From: Saprospiraceae bacterium
GTDB lineage: Bacteria; Bacteroidota; Bacteroidia; Chitinophagales; Saprospiraceae
DNA length: 64,000 nt
Direction: 5' to 3'
NCBI GenBank assembly: GCA_022841345.1
Contig: JALHRR010000013.1
Span: forward strand, 1 to 64,000
Below, one piece after another: positions 43,319 to 52,295 of this stretch; the first letter of the stretch is position 1, and every line of letters begins with the position of its first letter. A model generated the notes under the pieces. It worked only from the letters and a program-made list of their open reading frames with translations, did not search any database and was not told where the DNA came from. A program made the position numbers and the translations under genes.

Positions 43319-44059
43319 CTATAGCGTTACTCCGCCGTCAATACTAAACACAGCACCTGAAATATAAGCCGCTTCATCTGAAGCTAAAAAAGCGTACAAA
43401 GCTGCCACTTCTTCCGCTTTTCCTAATCTTCCCAGAGGAGTTTTATCCTTTAATTTTTGAAGGATTTCTTCAGGAATTGTGTCCATCATCTCAGTGTGAA
43501 TAAATCCGGGGGCAACAGCATTGGTGGTGATATTGAACCGGCCAAATTCTTTCGCCCAAACCTTTGTCATGGCAATTACACCGGCTTTGGTAGCAGCATA
43601 ATTTGTTTGTCCCATGTTGCCGTACAATCCAACCACAGAGGAAGCTGTCACAATGCGTCCGTACTTTCGCTCTGCCATGTGAGGGTAAACAGCTTTTGTG
43701 CAATGGAAGACGCCTGTTAAATTCACATCAATGACTTGTTGCCAGGATTCTGAACTCATCTTTTTGAACATAGCATCCCTTGTGATTCCGGCATTGTTGA
43801 TTAAAATATCAATTTGCCAGAATTGTGAGATAATTTCCGCAACAGCCTTTTCCACTTCTGTCAGATTCACTGTATTGACTTTTTGAAAGAATGCATCAAA
43901 TCCATTGTCTGAATGCTGTTTTGCCAGGCCTGCTCCACGTTCTTCATTAATATCCCATATGAAGACCCTGGCTCCTTCTTCCAAAAATCGCTCTACAGTT
44001 GCTTCACCTATGCCATTTGCTCCACCGGTCACAATAGCTACTTTATCTTTTAGTCTCAT
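43319..44059 (-). CDS. fabG: 3-oxoacyl-ACP / acetoacetyl-CoA reductase-like SDR
   Basis: 246 residues, the standard FabG length. GGANGIGEA (cofactor), NNAGI, catalytic Ser in VTASSVVG, Tyr/Lys in YAATKAG, and VAPGFIHTEM are all present. FabG-like enzymes reduce 3-ketoacyl-ACP with NADPH in fatty acid synthesis; PhaB-like acetoacetyl-CoA reductases are hard to tell apart. The adjacent genes are not fatty acid synthesis genes, so a secondary or specialised role is possible. Confidence 0.88.
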   Translation of the reverse strand: MRLKDKVAIVTGGANGIGEATVERFLEEGARVFIWDINEERGAGLAKQHSDNGFDAFFQKVNTVNLTEVEKAVAEIISQFWQIDILINNAGITRDAMFKKMSSESWQQVIDVNLTGVFHCTKAVYPHMAERKYGRIVTASSVVGLYGNMGQTNYAATKAGVIAMTKVWAKEFGRFNITTNAVAPGFIHTEMMDTIPEEILQKLKDKTPLGRLGKAEEVAALYAFLASDEAAYISGAVFSIDGGVTL

Positions 44060-44494
44060 TATTAAAATTTGAATTTTATGGTGTTTAATATCGCTTTGTT
44101 CTGATAAAAAAATATTGAATTTTTCAATCGTTTAAATGTACAGAATGCTACCGGTAAACCATAAAAAATAAATTTCTAATTAGTATTGACTAATTGTACT
44201 TTCATGAATTGAATTATCCTATATTCTTGTTATTTAATGCTTTATGTTTATTTAATCCAATATGGACTTATTAAACGAATTATGTAAATTTAAAACAAAA
44301 GTCAAAAAAGAGACCGGCTAATTAAACTGTTCATATTCAGCATTTTACGCCAATCTTTAGATAAATTCATAAATAAGTCAACCCCCTTGATTGAAACTGA
44401 CGTCCATTTAATTCTTTTGGGTTCCTTACATTTATCAAGTGACTGGACAGTGCAAGTTTTTTTCAGCATCCGTAATTAATCAAAGCAGGACAAC
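44060..44494. other. Divergent promoter region between fabG and the symporter
   Basis: 435 bases, very AT-rich, between two divergent genes. No consensus TAnnTTTG box at a plausible distance was found in either direction. No terminator or RNA gene is seen. Confidence 0.5.
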
Positions 44495-46003
44495 ATGGCA
44501 ACACAAGACTGGGTAATGGCAACGGCGATTTTGATCAGCTTGTACGCTTGTTTGATATTGTTCTTTGTGATAAGAGGCGCGCTGAAGACGAAAAGTCTTC
44601 AGGATTATGCGGTCGGTAGTCAGACTTTTCCGCCGGTCGTAGTGGGATTATCTCTGGCTGCATCCATTACAAGTGCAGCTACATTTATTATTAATCCCGG
44701 ATTTATTGCTTTGTATGGCATCAGCGGAGTCATTTCATTTGCAATTATGTTGCCTTTAGGCGTTTTTATTTCACTTAGTGTTTTGACCAGGAAATTCCGA
44801 AAACAGGGTACGAAGCTGAGTGCCATTACTCTGGCTCAATGGATCGGCAAAAGATATGGGAATGCCGGATTCTCTTTCTTCTTTGCTATACTATCGCTAC
44901 TCCTGATCACCTTCATGGTATTAATTTGTGTGGGAATGACAAAAGTTCTTGCACAGGCATTAAATGCGGATGAAGCCTACGTACTAACAGGATTAATAGT
45001 TTTTGTCTTTGGATATATGATGTTTGGAGGAGCAAATTCATTGGCTTATACCAATGCGATCCAGGCTGTATTGATGCTGATTGTTGCTGTCATTCTTCTG
45101 GGTTCCGGATATGATCATTTCAGTGAAGGTATTCATGGATTTCTGGACAAATTAACAGCAATTGATCCTGCGCTCACAGGAATTACCAATCCCGGGAGTT
45201 ACCTGTTCCGGGATTATTTCGAAATATTTGTGTGCGCATTCATTGTCGGAATAGCCATTGTATGCCAACCACATATCATGACGCGCTCCCTCCTGCTCAA
45301 AGATGACAAGGATGTCACAACTTATCTGACGAGTGCTATCATCGTAGAGGCTATATTTTTTGCGGTGGTCATTATTGGATTATATGCAAGAATTCAATTT
45401 CCTGATCTGATGATCGACGGCAAACCCATTCCCATGGATGGCATAGTATCAGCTTATGTGGTAGCTGAATTTCCAGTATGGATGGGCCTGATCGTGATTC
45501 TCGGGTTGTTATCAGCAGGCTTATCCACATTGGAAGGTTTGATACAGTCTCTTTCCACAACAGTATCTTCAGACCTGTTACAACCGATTATAGCAGTCAT
45601 TACAAAACGTAATATTACTGATGCAGAGATGCCATTCTGGACAAATAAAGTAGTGATCATTGGATTGGCTATAGTGACAGGAATATTATCCTGGCAACAA
45701 ATAGTTAGCCCTAGCCTGAGCGTTGGAATTTTTGCTCAAAATGGAGTCTATGCATACTTTTCAACAGCATTTATGCCCATTCTTATGGGTGTTTTTCTTC
45801 CGGACACTAAGCTGAGGGCACCGACAATAGCAGCTATCGTAGCCGTGATCGTTTACTTTTCAGTTAGTTATGGTGGTATCACCTGGTATATGCAAGCCGC
45901 GGTCAGGAACCCTGCCATACCGGCTACTTTTGCCATTATTGCCTCCGTTATCACAGGATTTACATTTTATAAACTTCAGAAAAAATCAGAACCAAATGCA
46001 TAA
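44495..46003 (+). CDS. Sodium:solute symporter (SSS family)
   Basis: 502 residues with about 13 membrane segments. The N-terminal region DYAVGSQTFPPVVVGLSLAA and SAATFIINPGFIALYGISG is the typical SSS (proline/pantothenate/urea-type) sequence around the sodium site. LSAGLSTLEGLIQSLSTTVSSDL is the second conserved stretch. The substrate could be an amino acid, monocarboxylate or vitamin. The following secreted hydrolase gene overlaps its end by eight bases, so the pair is probably one unit. Confidence 0.88.
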   Translation: MATQDWVMATAILISLYACLILFFVIRGALKTKSLQDYAVGSQTFPPVVVGLSLAASITSAATFIINPGFIALYGISGVISFAIMLPLGVFISLSVLTRKFRKQGTKLSAITLAQWIGKRYGNAGFSFFFAILSLLLITFMVLICVGMTKVLAQALNADEAYVLTGLIVFVFGYMMFGGANSLAYTNAIQAVLMLIVAVILLGSGYDHFSEGIHGFLDKLTAIDPALTGITNPGSYLFRDYFEIFVCAFIVGIAIVCQPHIMTRSLLLKDDKDVTTYLTSAIIVEAIFFAVVIIGLYARIQFPDLMIDGKPIPMDGIVSAYVVAEFPVWMGLIVILGLLSAGLSTLEGLIQSLSTTVSSDLLQPIIAVITKRNITDAEMPFWTNKVVIIGLAIVTGILSWQQIVSPSLSVGIFAQNGVYAYFSTAFMPILMGVFLPDTKLRAPTIAAIVAVIVYFSVSYGGITWYMQAAVRNPAIPATFAIIASVITGFTFYKLQKKSEPNA

Positions 46004-46955
46004 TAATTCAAGAATTGCTGACGCTGCTTTGAAAAGCCTTTTTCTCATTTGTGTACTCATCTTTAGCAATTATTATACAAGTATGGCCCAGAAATCGACC
46101 TATCCTTTCCCTGTCCAAAAAATCACACTTGCATCCGGAGATGAACTGGCATTTATGAAAGCAGGAACTTCCGATACTACTATTCTAATGCTTCATGGGA
46201 TGGGAAGTTATTCTCCGGCCTGGGGAAAAATGATGAAAATATTGAGTAAAAAATACACTTGTGTTGCGTTGGATTTACCTGGTTTTGGACATTCTACCAA
46301 TAAAGAAAATGCAGGTAATATGAGCTTCTTTTCAGAAGTGGTGGACGAAGTGATTGTACAGCTGAATCTTAAAAATGTCATCATTGCAGGTCTTTCTATG
46401 GGATCACAAATCGCAATGTACCGCGCTATCCACATGCCTGGAAATGAATTGGCTTTAATACTGTTGGCTCCGGCAGGTTTCGAGACATTTAGTGAAGCGG
46501 ATCGGAAATGGTTTACTACCTATGTAACTCCCCCTTTATTGAAACTTCAAACGGATGAACAAATCAGGAATAATTTCCATGCCAACTTCACGGTCTTTCC
46601 GGAGGATGCGGAATTCATGATCAGCGACAGAATGATATTGAAGAATAGCCCGGCATTTGATGCTTACTGTCTATTGATCACAAATTGTGTTCAGGGAATG
46701 TTACATGCTCCGGTATTTGATCAATTGCATCAAATCAAAGTACCAACGTTAGTGATGTACGGTGCTGAGGATAAATTGATCCCAAACAGAATCCTGCACC
46801 CTGCATTGACTACAGAAGGAGTCGCTCAGGCGGGACATTCCAAAATCCCAAACAGTCAACTATTTATGATCCCGGGTTGCGGGCATATGTTGTCATGGGA
46901 AGGGGATGAAGAAGCGAGTGATCTTATTGTTAGTTTTATTGGAAATCTGAAATGA
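45996..46955 (+). CDS. Secreted alpha/beta hydrolase
   Basis: 319 residues from the ATG at 45996, which overlaps the symporter stop (the frame's upstream extension is inside the symporter and is not used). Signal peptide to about residue 31 (SNYYTSMAQ). LHGMGSYSPAW (oxyanion), DLPGFGHS, nucleophile GLSMGS (Ser134), acid in GAEDKLIP and His in GCGHMLSWE. It probably hydrolyses an ester or similar bond in the periplasm, and the product could be taken up by the symporter encoded just before it. Confidence 0.82.
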   Translation: MHNNSRIADAALKSLFLICVLIFSNYYTSMAQKSTYPFPVQKITLASGDELAFMKAGTSDTTILMLHGMGSYSPAWGKMMKILSKKYTCVALDLPGFGHSTNKENAGNMSFFSEVVDEVIVQLNLKNVIIAGLSMGSQIAMYRAIHMPGNELALILLAPAGFETFSEADRKWFTTYVTPPLLKLQTDEQIRNNFHANFTVFPEDAEFMISDRMILKNSPAFDAYCLLITNCVQGMLHAPVFDQLHQIKVPTLVMYGAEDKLIPNRILHPALTTEGVAQAGHSKIPNSQLFMIPGCGHMLSWEGDEEASDLIVSFIGNLK

Positions 46956-46974
46956 GGCTTTGATATTATTTAGA

Positions 46975-48006
46975 TTATTTTGGGGCTGATTGCTGTTCCC
47001 ACCAATCAATTGCGCCCTGAATCACCTCATAAATATGACTTTTTGCTGAAACTATTTTGCCTGATTCATCCCTGATCATTTCATTAAAAAAGTGGTCATA
47101 TGGCAGTACCTGATAATGAATATTAGATTTCCTCTTTCTTAAGCTTTCAATTTTAATGTAATCCGTACCCAGAGCTGTTGTATTATTGTCTTCTGAACAG
47201 GCGATCATATAAATTGGAATATTGGAATTAATGATAGATTCCATTGGAATATTATTGCAAAAAGTACTCCATCTCAGGTAGGTGTGGCCATACCATTTTT
47301 TTGAAGTTGAAAGAGGATTAGCGTATATATCATCGAAAACCCGATACAGGGAATCAATATTCGTTTGTGCTTGTTCTGCTGAGATTTTCCCTATATCCGC
47401 TTCTCGCCTGTTTTGAATGACAAAATCATACATTTGATTCAGTCCGTTACCGACCAGCAACATTGCGTGTGTTATGGTATTGTTGACCTCGAGCAATTTG
47501 GCGCCTACCTGAAATCCTTCTGAAATCCCGATTATTCCAATCTGCTCAGAGTCAATAAGCAGATTTTTCAAACATTCCTTCAACACCAGATCTGCAGCAT
47601 TTACCCGCCAGTCAAGAGACAGTCTTTTGTCGTATTCCGTCGGTGCTTCATACAATGGCGCACCGGACACCGGATCACGGCCTACAGAATCAATAAATGG
47701 AATACCGGGCTTGCTGATGATGACAAAATGGTATGTATCAGAGCGTTCCCGATAAGGCAAAGCAACTGAACTCCCAATTCCTCTGTCAGTGTATTGAAAC
47801 AAAGGCATTGCTCCAGATCCATCTAAATACAGCAATAGTGGTTTCTTATCATCGATTTTCTGAGCAGTGACAAAATAATTGACTTTCCCTAAAGCTTCAA
47901 TTTCAACTGAAAATGACTTCCAGCCGAGTTGTTCGGGCGTGTAAGTCTGGGCTTGCAATTTTATGAAGGAAATGCTGAGTAAAATGATTAAATATCCGGA
48001 TTTCAT
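46975..48006 (-). CDS. Secreted alpha/beta hydrolase-like protein
   Basis: 343 residues with signal peptide MKSGYLIILLSISFIKLQAQ. LLLYLDGSGAMPLFQ (oxyanion region) and nucleophile GISEG (Ser162) with the later DHFFNEMI (His) fit a hydrolase fold of the dienelactone/S9-like type. The acid residue could be in SEDNNTTAL. Substrate unknown. It is convergent with the preceding hydrolase gene; only 19 bases separate the stops. Confidence 0.65.
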   Translation of the reverse strand: MKSGYLIILLSISFIKLQAQTYTPEQLGWKSFSVEIEALGKVNYFVTAQKIDDKKPLLLYLDGSGAMPLFQYTDRGIGSSVALPYRERSDTYHFVIISKPGIPFIDSVGRDPVSGAPLYEAPTEYDKRLSLDWRVNAADLVLKECLKNLLIDSEQIGIIGISEGFQVGAKLLEVNNTITHAMLLVGNGLNQMYDFVIQNRREADIGKISAEQAQTNIDSLYRVFDDIYANPLSTSKKWYGHTYLRWSTFCNNIPMESIINSNIPIYMIACSEDNNTTALGTDYIKIESLRKRKSNIHYQVLPYDHFFNEMIRDESGKIVSAKSHIYEVIQGAIDWWEQQSAPK

Positions 48007-48153
48007 GAATTTGAAATTGATCTGTCAATAGAAAAATATACAGATCAAAAATGGGGAAACGTCCTGATTCATTCAATTAAATTCTCTGTAATGAATCAAA
48101 ATTCCGATCAATGAACTAAGAATATTATATGAAATAATATGGCCTCTTAATTT

Positions 48154-48651
48154 TTACTGCCTCATCGCATAAATCAACTCATCCAGAAATTGCCCGTTCT
48201 TAAAAAAAGTGCCCATTAAATGAGCTTCCAGATGAAAGCCATTCTTCTCCAATACCTTTTGTGAAGCGATATTCCCACCGAATGGCCGTGCATAAATTCT
48301 GTTGATATCAAAATTGTCAAAGGCATAAGGTACAATAAGCTTAATCGCCTCTGTAATGATTCCTTTTCCCCAGTATTCTTCAGCCAGCCAATATCCCAAT
48401 TCTGCATTTTTTCGATATACATCTATTTGCGGATGAACACCTATTCCTCCCACAACTTCCCCATCCAATGTGATAGCAAGAACAGATGCCGGACGACCTG
48501 ACATGGCCATATTAATAAAATTCTCTCCTGCTTCTTTCGTATAAGGATGGGGAAAACGATCCATCAGATTGGCGGCAATTTTTGGATTGTCAGCTAATTT
48601 CACCAGTCTGTCCAGATCGCTGATTTTCCAGGGTCTAAGTATTATATTCAT
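48154..48651 (-). CDS. GNAT acetyltransferase, RimJ/RimL-like
   Basis: 165 residues from the ATG at 48651. The 38-residue upstream extension is hydrophobic and not homologous, and a consensus -7 box lies inside it (48676-48683), so the short start is preferred. IILRPWKISDLDRLVKLADNP, LAEEYWGKGIITEAIKLIVPYAF (acetyl-CoA loop G-K-G) and NIASQKVLEKNGFHLE mark the ribosomal-protein-alanine-acetyltransferase subgroup. The acceptor is unknown. Confidence 0.88.
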   Translation of the reverse strand: MNIILRPWKISDLDRLVKLADNPKIAANLMDRFPHPYTKEAGENFINMAMSGRPASVLAITLDGEVVGGIGVHPQIDVYRKNAELGYWLAEEYWGKGIITEAIKLIVPYAFDNFDINRIYARPFGGNIASQKVLEKNGFHLEAHLMGTFFKNGQFLDELIYAMRQ

Positions 48652-48675
48652 GTCTTTAGATTTATGTACATCAGA

Positions 48676-48683
48676 CAAATATA
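48676..48683 (-). promoter_or_regulatory. -7 box of the GNAT gene
   Basis: CAAATATA on the plus strand reads TATATTTG on the minus strand, a perfect TAnnTTTG box. The start point would be near 48669, 18 bases before the ATG at 48651. No clear -33 TTTG was found at the expected spacing, so confidence is moderate. Confidence 0.45.
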
Positions 48684-48838
48684 ATGTAAAGAAGTACGCA
48701 GCAGAATATATTGAAATCAAGTAGAGTACAATATTAATTGAAGACTCATTTCCTGATAGATTCAATTTTTAATAAAGTATTACTTTTCTTAAACCCCATC
48801 AATCGTATCTTCGTACTACTCAAAAAAAATTCAGTCGT

Positions 48839-51772
48839 ATGCGTTTTAACTTTGCTTTACTGTTAATTGTGTCTTTTATTTCTCTCAATACAAATCAGGC
48901 CCAATCATATCTTGAAATGATTGATAAAGGTACTTTCAGTGTCTTTGAAATTCAGGATAGTGCTGCGGCTTATTTTAAAGATGCTGATAAAGGAAGAGGC
49001 ACAGGGTATAAGCAATTTAAACGCTGGGAATACAATGCCCTCCGAATGATGGATGAAAATGGTTTTCTTCAAACTTCTGCACAACAAATTCAGGAATTGG
49101 AAAGATATCAGGCGGAATTGCTCAGCAATGCTTCAAATAGAACAAGGACTAATGATAACTGGATAGAATTGGGCCCAAACTCCTGGAACGCCACTTCAGG
49201 CTGGAACCCGGGAATCGGAAGGGTCACCGGATTTGCTGTTGATAATAACAATGAGGACATTATGATAGTCGGTGCAGAGACCGGAGGTGTATGGAAATCC
49301 GAAGATGCAGGTGATACCTGGTATCCCTTATGCGATTATTTTTCAAATATGAGAGTGCATTCAGTAGCCATCCATCCTGATAATTCTGATATGTATTATT
49401 TTGGATCTACAGAGGGCAGAATTTATTCCTCTCCTGACGCTGGAGCCACCTGGAATTTTCTGGGTCTTGCAGGAACGTCTACCATTAATAAAATACTGAT
49501 CAACCCTGAAAATCCTGAAATCATGTTTGCCAGTTCACAATTTTCAGGATTCTATCGCTCTGAAAATTCCGGATTAGAATGGACAAGAGTTACTTCTGAT
49601 CCTAATGCATTTGATATTGAATTTTTACCGGGAGATTATAACACTGTCTTAGCGAGTGGTAGTTCCTTTCACAGATCTTTTGATTCAGGCGTTTCATTTA
49701 CTTCTATTCAGGTACTTCAAAACCTGCAAATCCTTTCACCACAACATCTCTCGGGCTCATTTGTAGCAACTGAAAATTCATTTTCTCCAGGGAAAGTGGA
49801 AATTCCAAACTTTCCGGAACATATCACCTCATCTTTGGCACTATTTATTGATTCAGTGGGGGACACAAACCTGGCTTGTGGTGCGGCTTCAAATTCTGAG
49901 GAGCTGGCAGGCAAAATTGTGCTTGTTCGTCGTGGCAATTGCAACTTTGCCACTAAAGTGCTCAATGCTCAGGCAGCAGGTGCCATCGCTGTGCTTATTG
50001 CAAATAATGCCGGTGGCCAATTTGCTATTGGAGGCGGAGATGAAAATATTACCATACCTGCACTGGCTATTGATGGCTCATTCGGTGATGGTCTGAAAGA
50101 ACTTATTGAAACCGGAATTACTTTAGAAATTCGCTTGCAAAAGCCTGATGCTACCAATATCGGAAATGGACCAAAAATGTTGGCGATCAGTCCTTCATCT
50201 CCTGATATCATGTATTTGCTGGAAGCAACGGGCAGAGTTTTCGGAGGACTATATAAGAGTACAAATGGGGGTGAAACATTTCAAAAACTTGATCACGAAG
50301 GCAAAAACTATTTCGGTTATAGCACGGATGCCGATGATGACAGAGGTCAGGCTCCCAGAAACATGGATATTGCTGTGCATCCACAAAGACCCGATGAAGT
50401 CCATATCGCCGGTATTCTTACCTGGGTATCCTTTGACGGAGGAGAATCTTTTGAACCAACTTCTGACTGGATTCCAAACAGGGCCGCCAATCAGGACATA
50501 GGTTATTGTCACGCGGATGTGGAGTTCCTTGACTTTGTTGGAAATACACTGTATGTTGGTTCTGATGGAGGGCTTTTTAAAGCAGAAAATACTGCAACAG
50601 TAAATGAAACGTATTACAAAGATTTGACAACCGGATTAGGCATACGACAATTCTATAAAATCGGTATCTCACAAACTGCTCCCGCAGTGATTTCCGGAGG
50701 ATCACAGGACAACGGTACTTCACTATTTACACCTGACAGAGGCTGGATAGACTGGCTTGGGGCTGATGGAATGGAGACTTTTGTGGATAAAGATAATCCG
50801 GATATTATTTATGGCACTTCTCAATATGGATCACTTTACAGATCAAGAAATGGAGGAAATTCATACAGCAATTTAAATACTGATGATGATGGAAATTGGG
50901 TCACCCCTTTTGAACAAGATCCAGTTGTAGAAAATACTATTTATGTTGGATATAATCAGGTTCTACGGTCAGAAGATCAGGGTTCATCATGGGAACCCAT
51001 TTCTCCGGACTTTGGAGTCAATTTGGACCATTTGAAAATTGCGCCTGCAAATAACCGGATTATGTATGCCGCCCATGGAAATGTTCTTGAAAAAACTACA
51101 GATGGAGGCGAGAGTTGGCAAACAGTTTCAGGTATTCAGGGCATAATCAATTCCATTGCTATCCACCCTTCTTATCCTGAGAAAATTGCAATAGCAACAA
51201 CAAGCTCAAACAAAGTTTTCATTTCACACAATGGAGGTGTGTCATGGCAGAATTATAAAAAGAATCTGCCGGATTTCAGTGCTCTGGCACTGGTTTGGCA
51301 TGATGGCCCTGAGGATGGATTGTATCTCGGAATGAATTACGGTATATATTATATTGACAATAATACCGGAGAATGGTTGATTTATAATAATAATTTGCCA
51401 AATGTCATTGTTAATGAACTGGAGATTAACTATCAGGAAGGTTTATTATATGCGGCTACTTATGGACGGGGATTGTGGGCCTCACCAATATTCAGTGGCT
51501 CCGCGAGCACTAATGAACCTGAACAGTTGGCTGGTACCAGGTTATATCCGAATCCTGCTAACACGCTTCTCACCATTGAAATCAATTCCAACATTCAACT
51601 GGAATCAGATATTCGTGTTTTTGATAGCAATGGGAAATTACACAGGTATTATAGAGATGTGAATGCTTTCCCGTATCAGGTAGATGTATCTGGTTTACAG
51701 ACTGGAATGTATTATATTAAAGTCAACAACTCTGCAGGTTCAGTTGTCAGGAAATTAATACTGCAAAGGTAG
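48839..51772 (+). CDS. T9SS-secreted sortilin/BNR-repeat protein with inserted PA domain
   Basis: 977 residues. Signal peptide to about 21 (SLNTNQAQ). Repeated BNR/sortilin blades (SEDAGDTWYPL, SPDAGATWNFL, SENSGLEWTRV, STNGGETFQKL, TTDGGESWQTV) make one or two beta propellers as in VPS10-type proteins. A PA domain (about 340-425, VLVRRGNCNFATKVLNAQAAG) is inserted between blades. The C-terminus (about 900-977, LYPNPANTLLTIEINSNIQL) is a T9SS sorting domain. The protein should be surface-exposed or released and may bind or process polymers. A hydrolase activity is not shown. Confidence 0.9.
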   Translation: MRFNFALLLIVSFISLNTNQAQSYLEMIDKGTFSVFEIQDSAAAYFKDADKGRGTGYKQFKRWEYNALRMMDENGFLQTSAQQIQELERYQAELLSNASNRTRTNDNWIELGPNSWNATSGWNPGIGRVTGFAVDNNNEDIMIVGAETGGVWKSEDAGDTWYPLCDYFSNMRVHSVAIHPDNSDMYYFGSTEGRIYSSPDAGATWNFLGLAGTSTINKILINPENPEIMFASSQFSGFYRSENSGLEWTRVTSDPNAFDIEFLPGDYNTVLASGSSFHRSFDSGVSFTSIQVLQNLQILSPQHLSGSFVATENSFSPGKVEIPNFPEHITSSLALFIDSVGDTNLACGAASNSEELAGKIVLVRRGNCNFATKVLNAQAAGAIAVLIANNAGGQFAIGGGDENITIPALAIDGSFGDGLKELIETGITLEIRLQKPDATNIGNGPKMLAISPSSPDIMYLLEATGRVFGGLYKSTNGGETFQKLDHEGKNYFGYSTDADDDRGQAPRNMDIAVHPQRPDEVHIAGILTWVSFDGGESFEPTSDWIPNRAANQDIGYCHADVEFLDFVGNTLYVGSDGGLFKAENTATVNETYYKDLTTGLGIRQFYKIGISQTAPAVISGGSQDNGTSLFTPDRGWIDWLGADGMETFVDKDNPDIIYGTSQYGSLYRSRNGGNSYSNLNTDDDGNWVTPFEQDPVVENTIYVGYNQVLRSEDQGSSWEPISPDFGVNLDHLKIAPANNRIMYAAHGNVLEKTTDGGESWQTVSGIQGIINSIAIHPSYPEKIAIATTSSNKVFISHNGGVSWQNYKKNLPDFSALALVWHDGPEDGLYLGMNYGIYYIDNNTGEWLIYNNNLPNVIVNELEINYQEGLLYAATYGRGLWASPIFSGSASTNEPEQLAGTRLYPNPANTLLTIEINSNIQLESDIRVFDSNGKLHRYYRDVNAFPYQVDVSGLQTGMYYIKVNNSAGSVVRKLILQR

Positions 51773-52183
51773 AACTGGTATTGGCAGCTTATTAATATTG
51801 TCAATAAGCTTCATGTGCTGGGTTTTGAATATTTTACTCATTAAACCCCTGACAGGCAGAACCGATTTGAATACAATATTCTCATGGACAATACAATATC
51901 CTTCATGTTCAATGATTTGGAATTGCATTCCAATTTTTGTCAACTTCATAACTGTAGCGTTCATTGTAATTCTATTCTCTGACTGATGACTTTCTACTGT
52001 AGCAGTATAAGTGAAAGCATATGGAATAGGTCCAAACCTCAGCTTTTCAAAAACCTTGTATTGATTATTACCTTCCTCTTCAATTTTATAAATAACAGGG
52101 TGAACTGATGCAAATAGCTGCATATCTTTTAGATAATTGAATATAAAGTATGAAGGTTTGTGAACTTTGAAGGAGAGCTGCAT
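51755..52183 (-). CDS. SRPBCC-type ligand-binding protein
   Basis: 142 residues from the ATG at 52183; the 31 residues before it are not part of the domain. LSFKVHKPSYFIFNYLKDMQ is the usual start of SRPBCC/coenzyme-Q-binding-like proteins, followed by alternating strands (YKVFEKLRFGPIPYAFTY, YCIVHENIVFKSVLPVRG). It binds a hydrophobic ligand; the partner is unknown. Its last 18 bases overlap the end of the convergent T9SS protein gene. Confidence 0.7.
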   Translation of the reverse strand: MQLSFKVHKPSYFIFNYLKDMQLFASVHPVIYKIEEEGNNQYKVFEKLRFGPIPYAFTYTATVESHQSENRITMNATVMKLTKIGMQFQIIEHEGYCIVHENIVFKSVLPVRGLMSKIFKTQHMKLIDNINKLPIPVLPLQY

Positions 52184-52295
52184 GAGTTGGTTTTCTTTTG
52201 AATTGCACGAAAGTACAATAAATTGTCTCTTGGAAAATTGGAAAATTTGGCTCCTCTTTTCAATAGATGGAATCACTGTTATAATGCTCTCTTAC

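Noticed and set aside
43119-43367. 82-codon plus-strand frame with repeated REVPLRS segments
   Set aside because: It is the translation of the tandem DNA repeat and runs into the antisense of the fabG-like gene.
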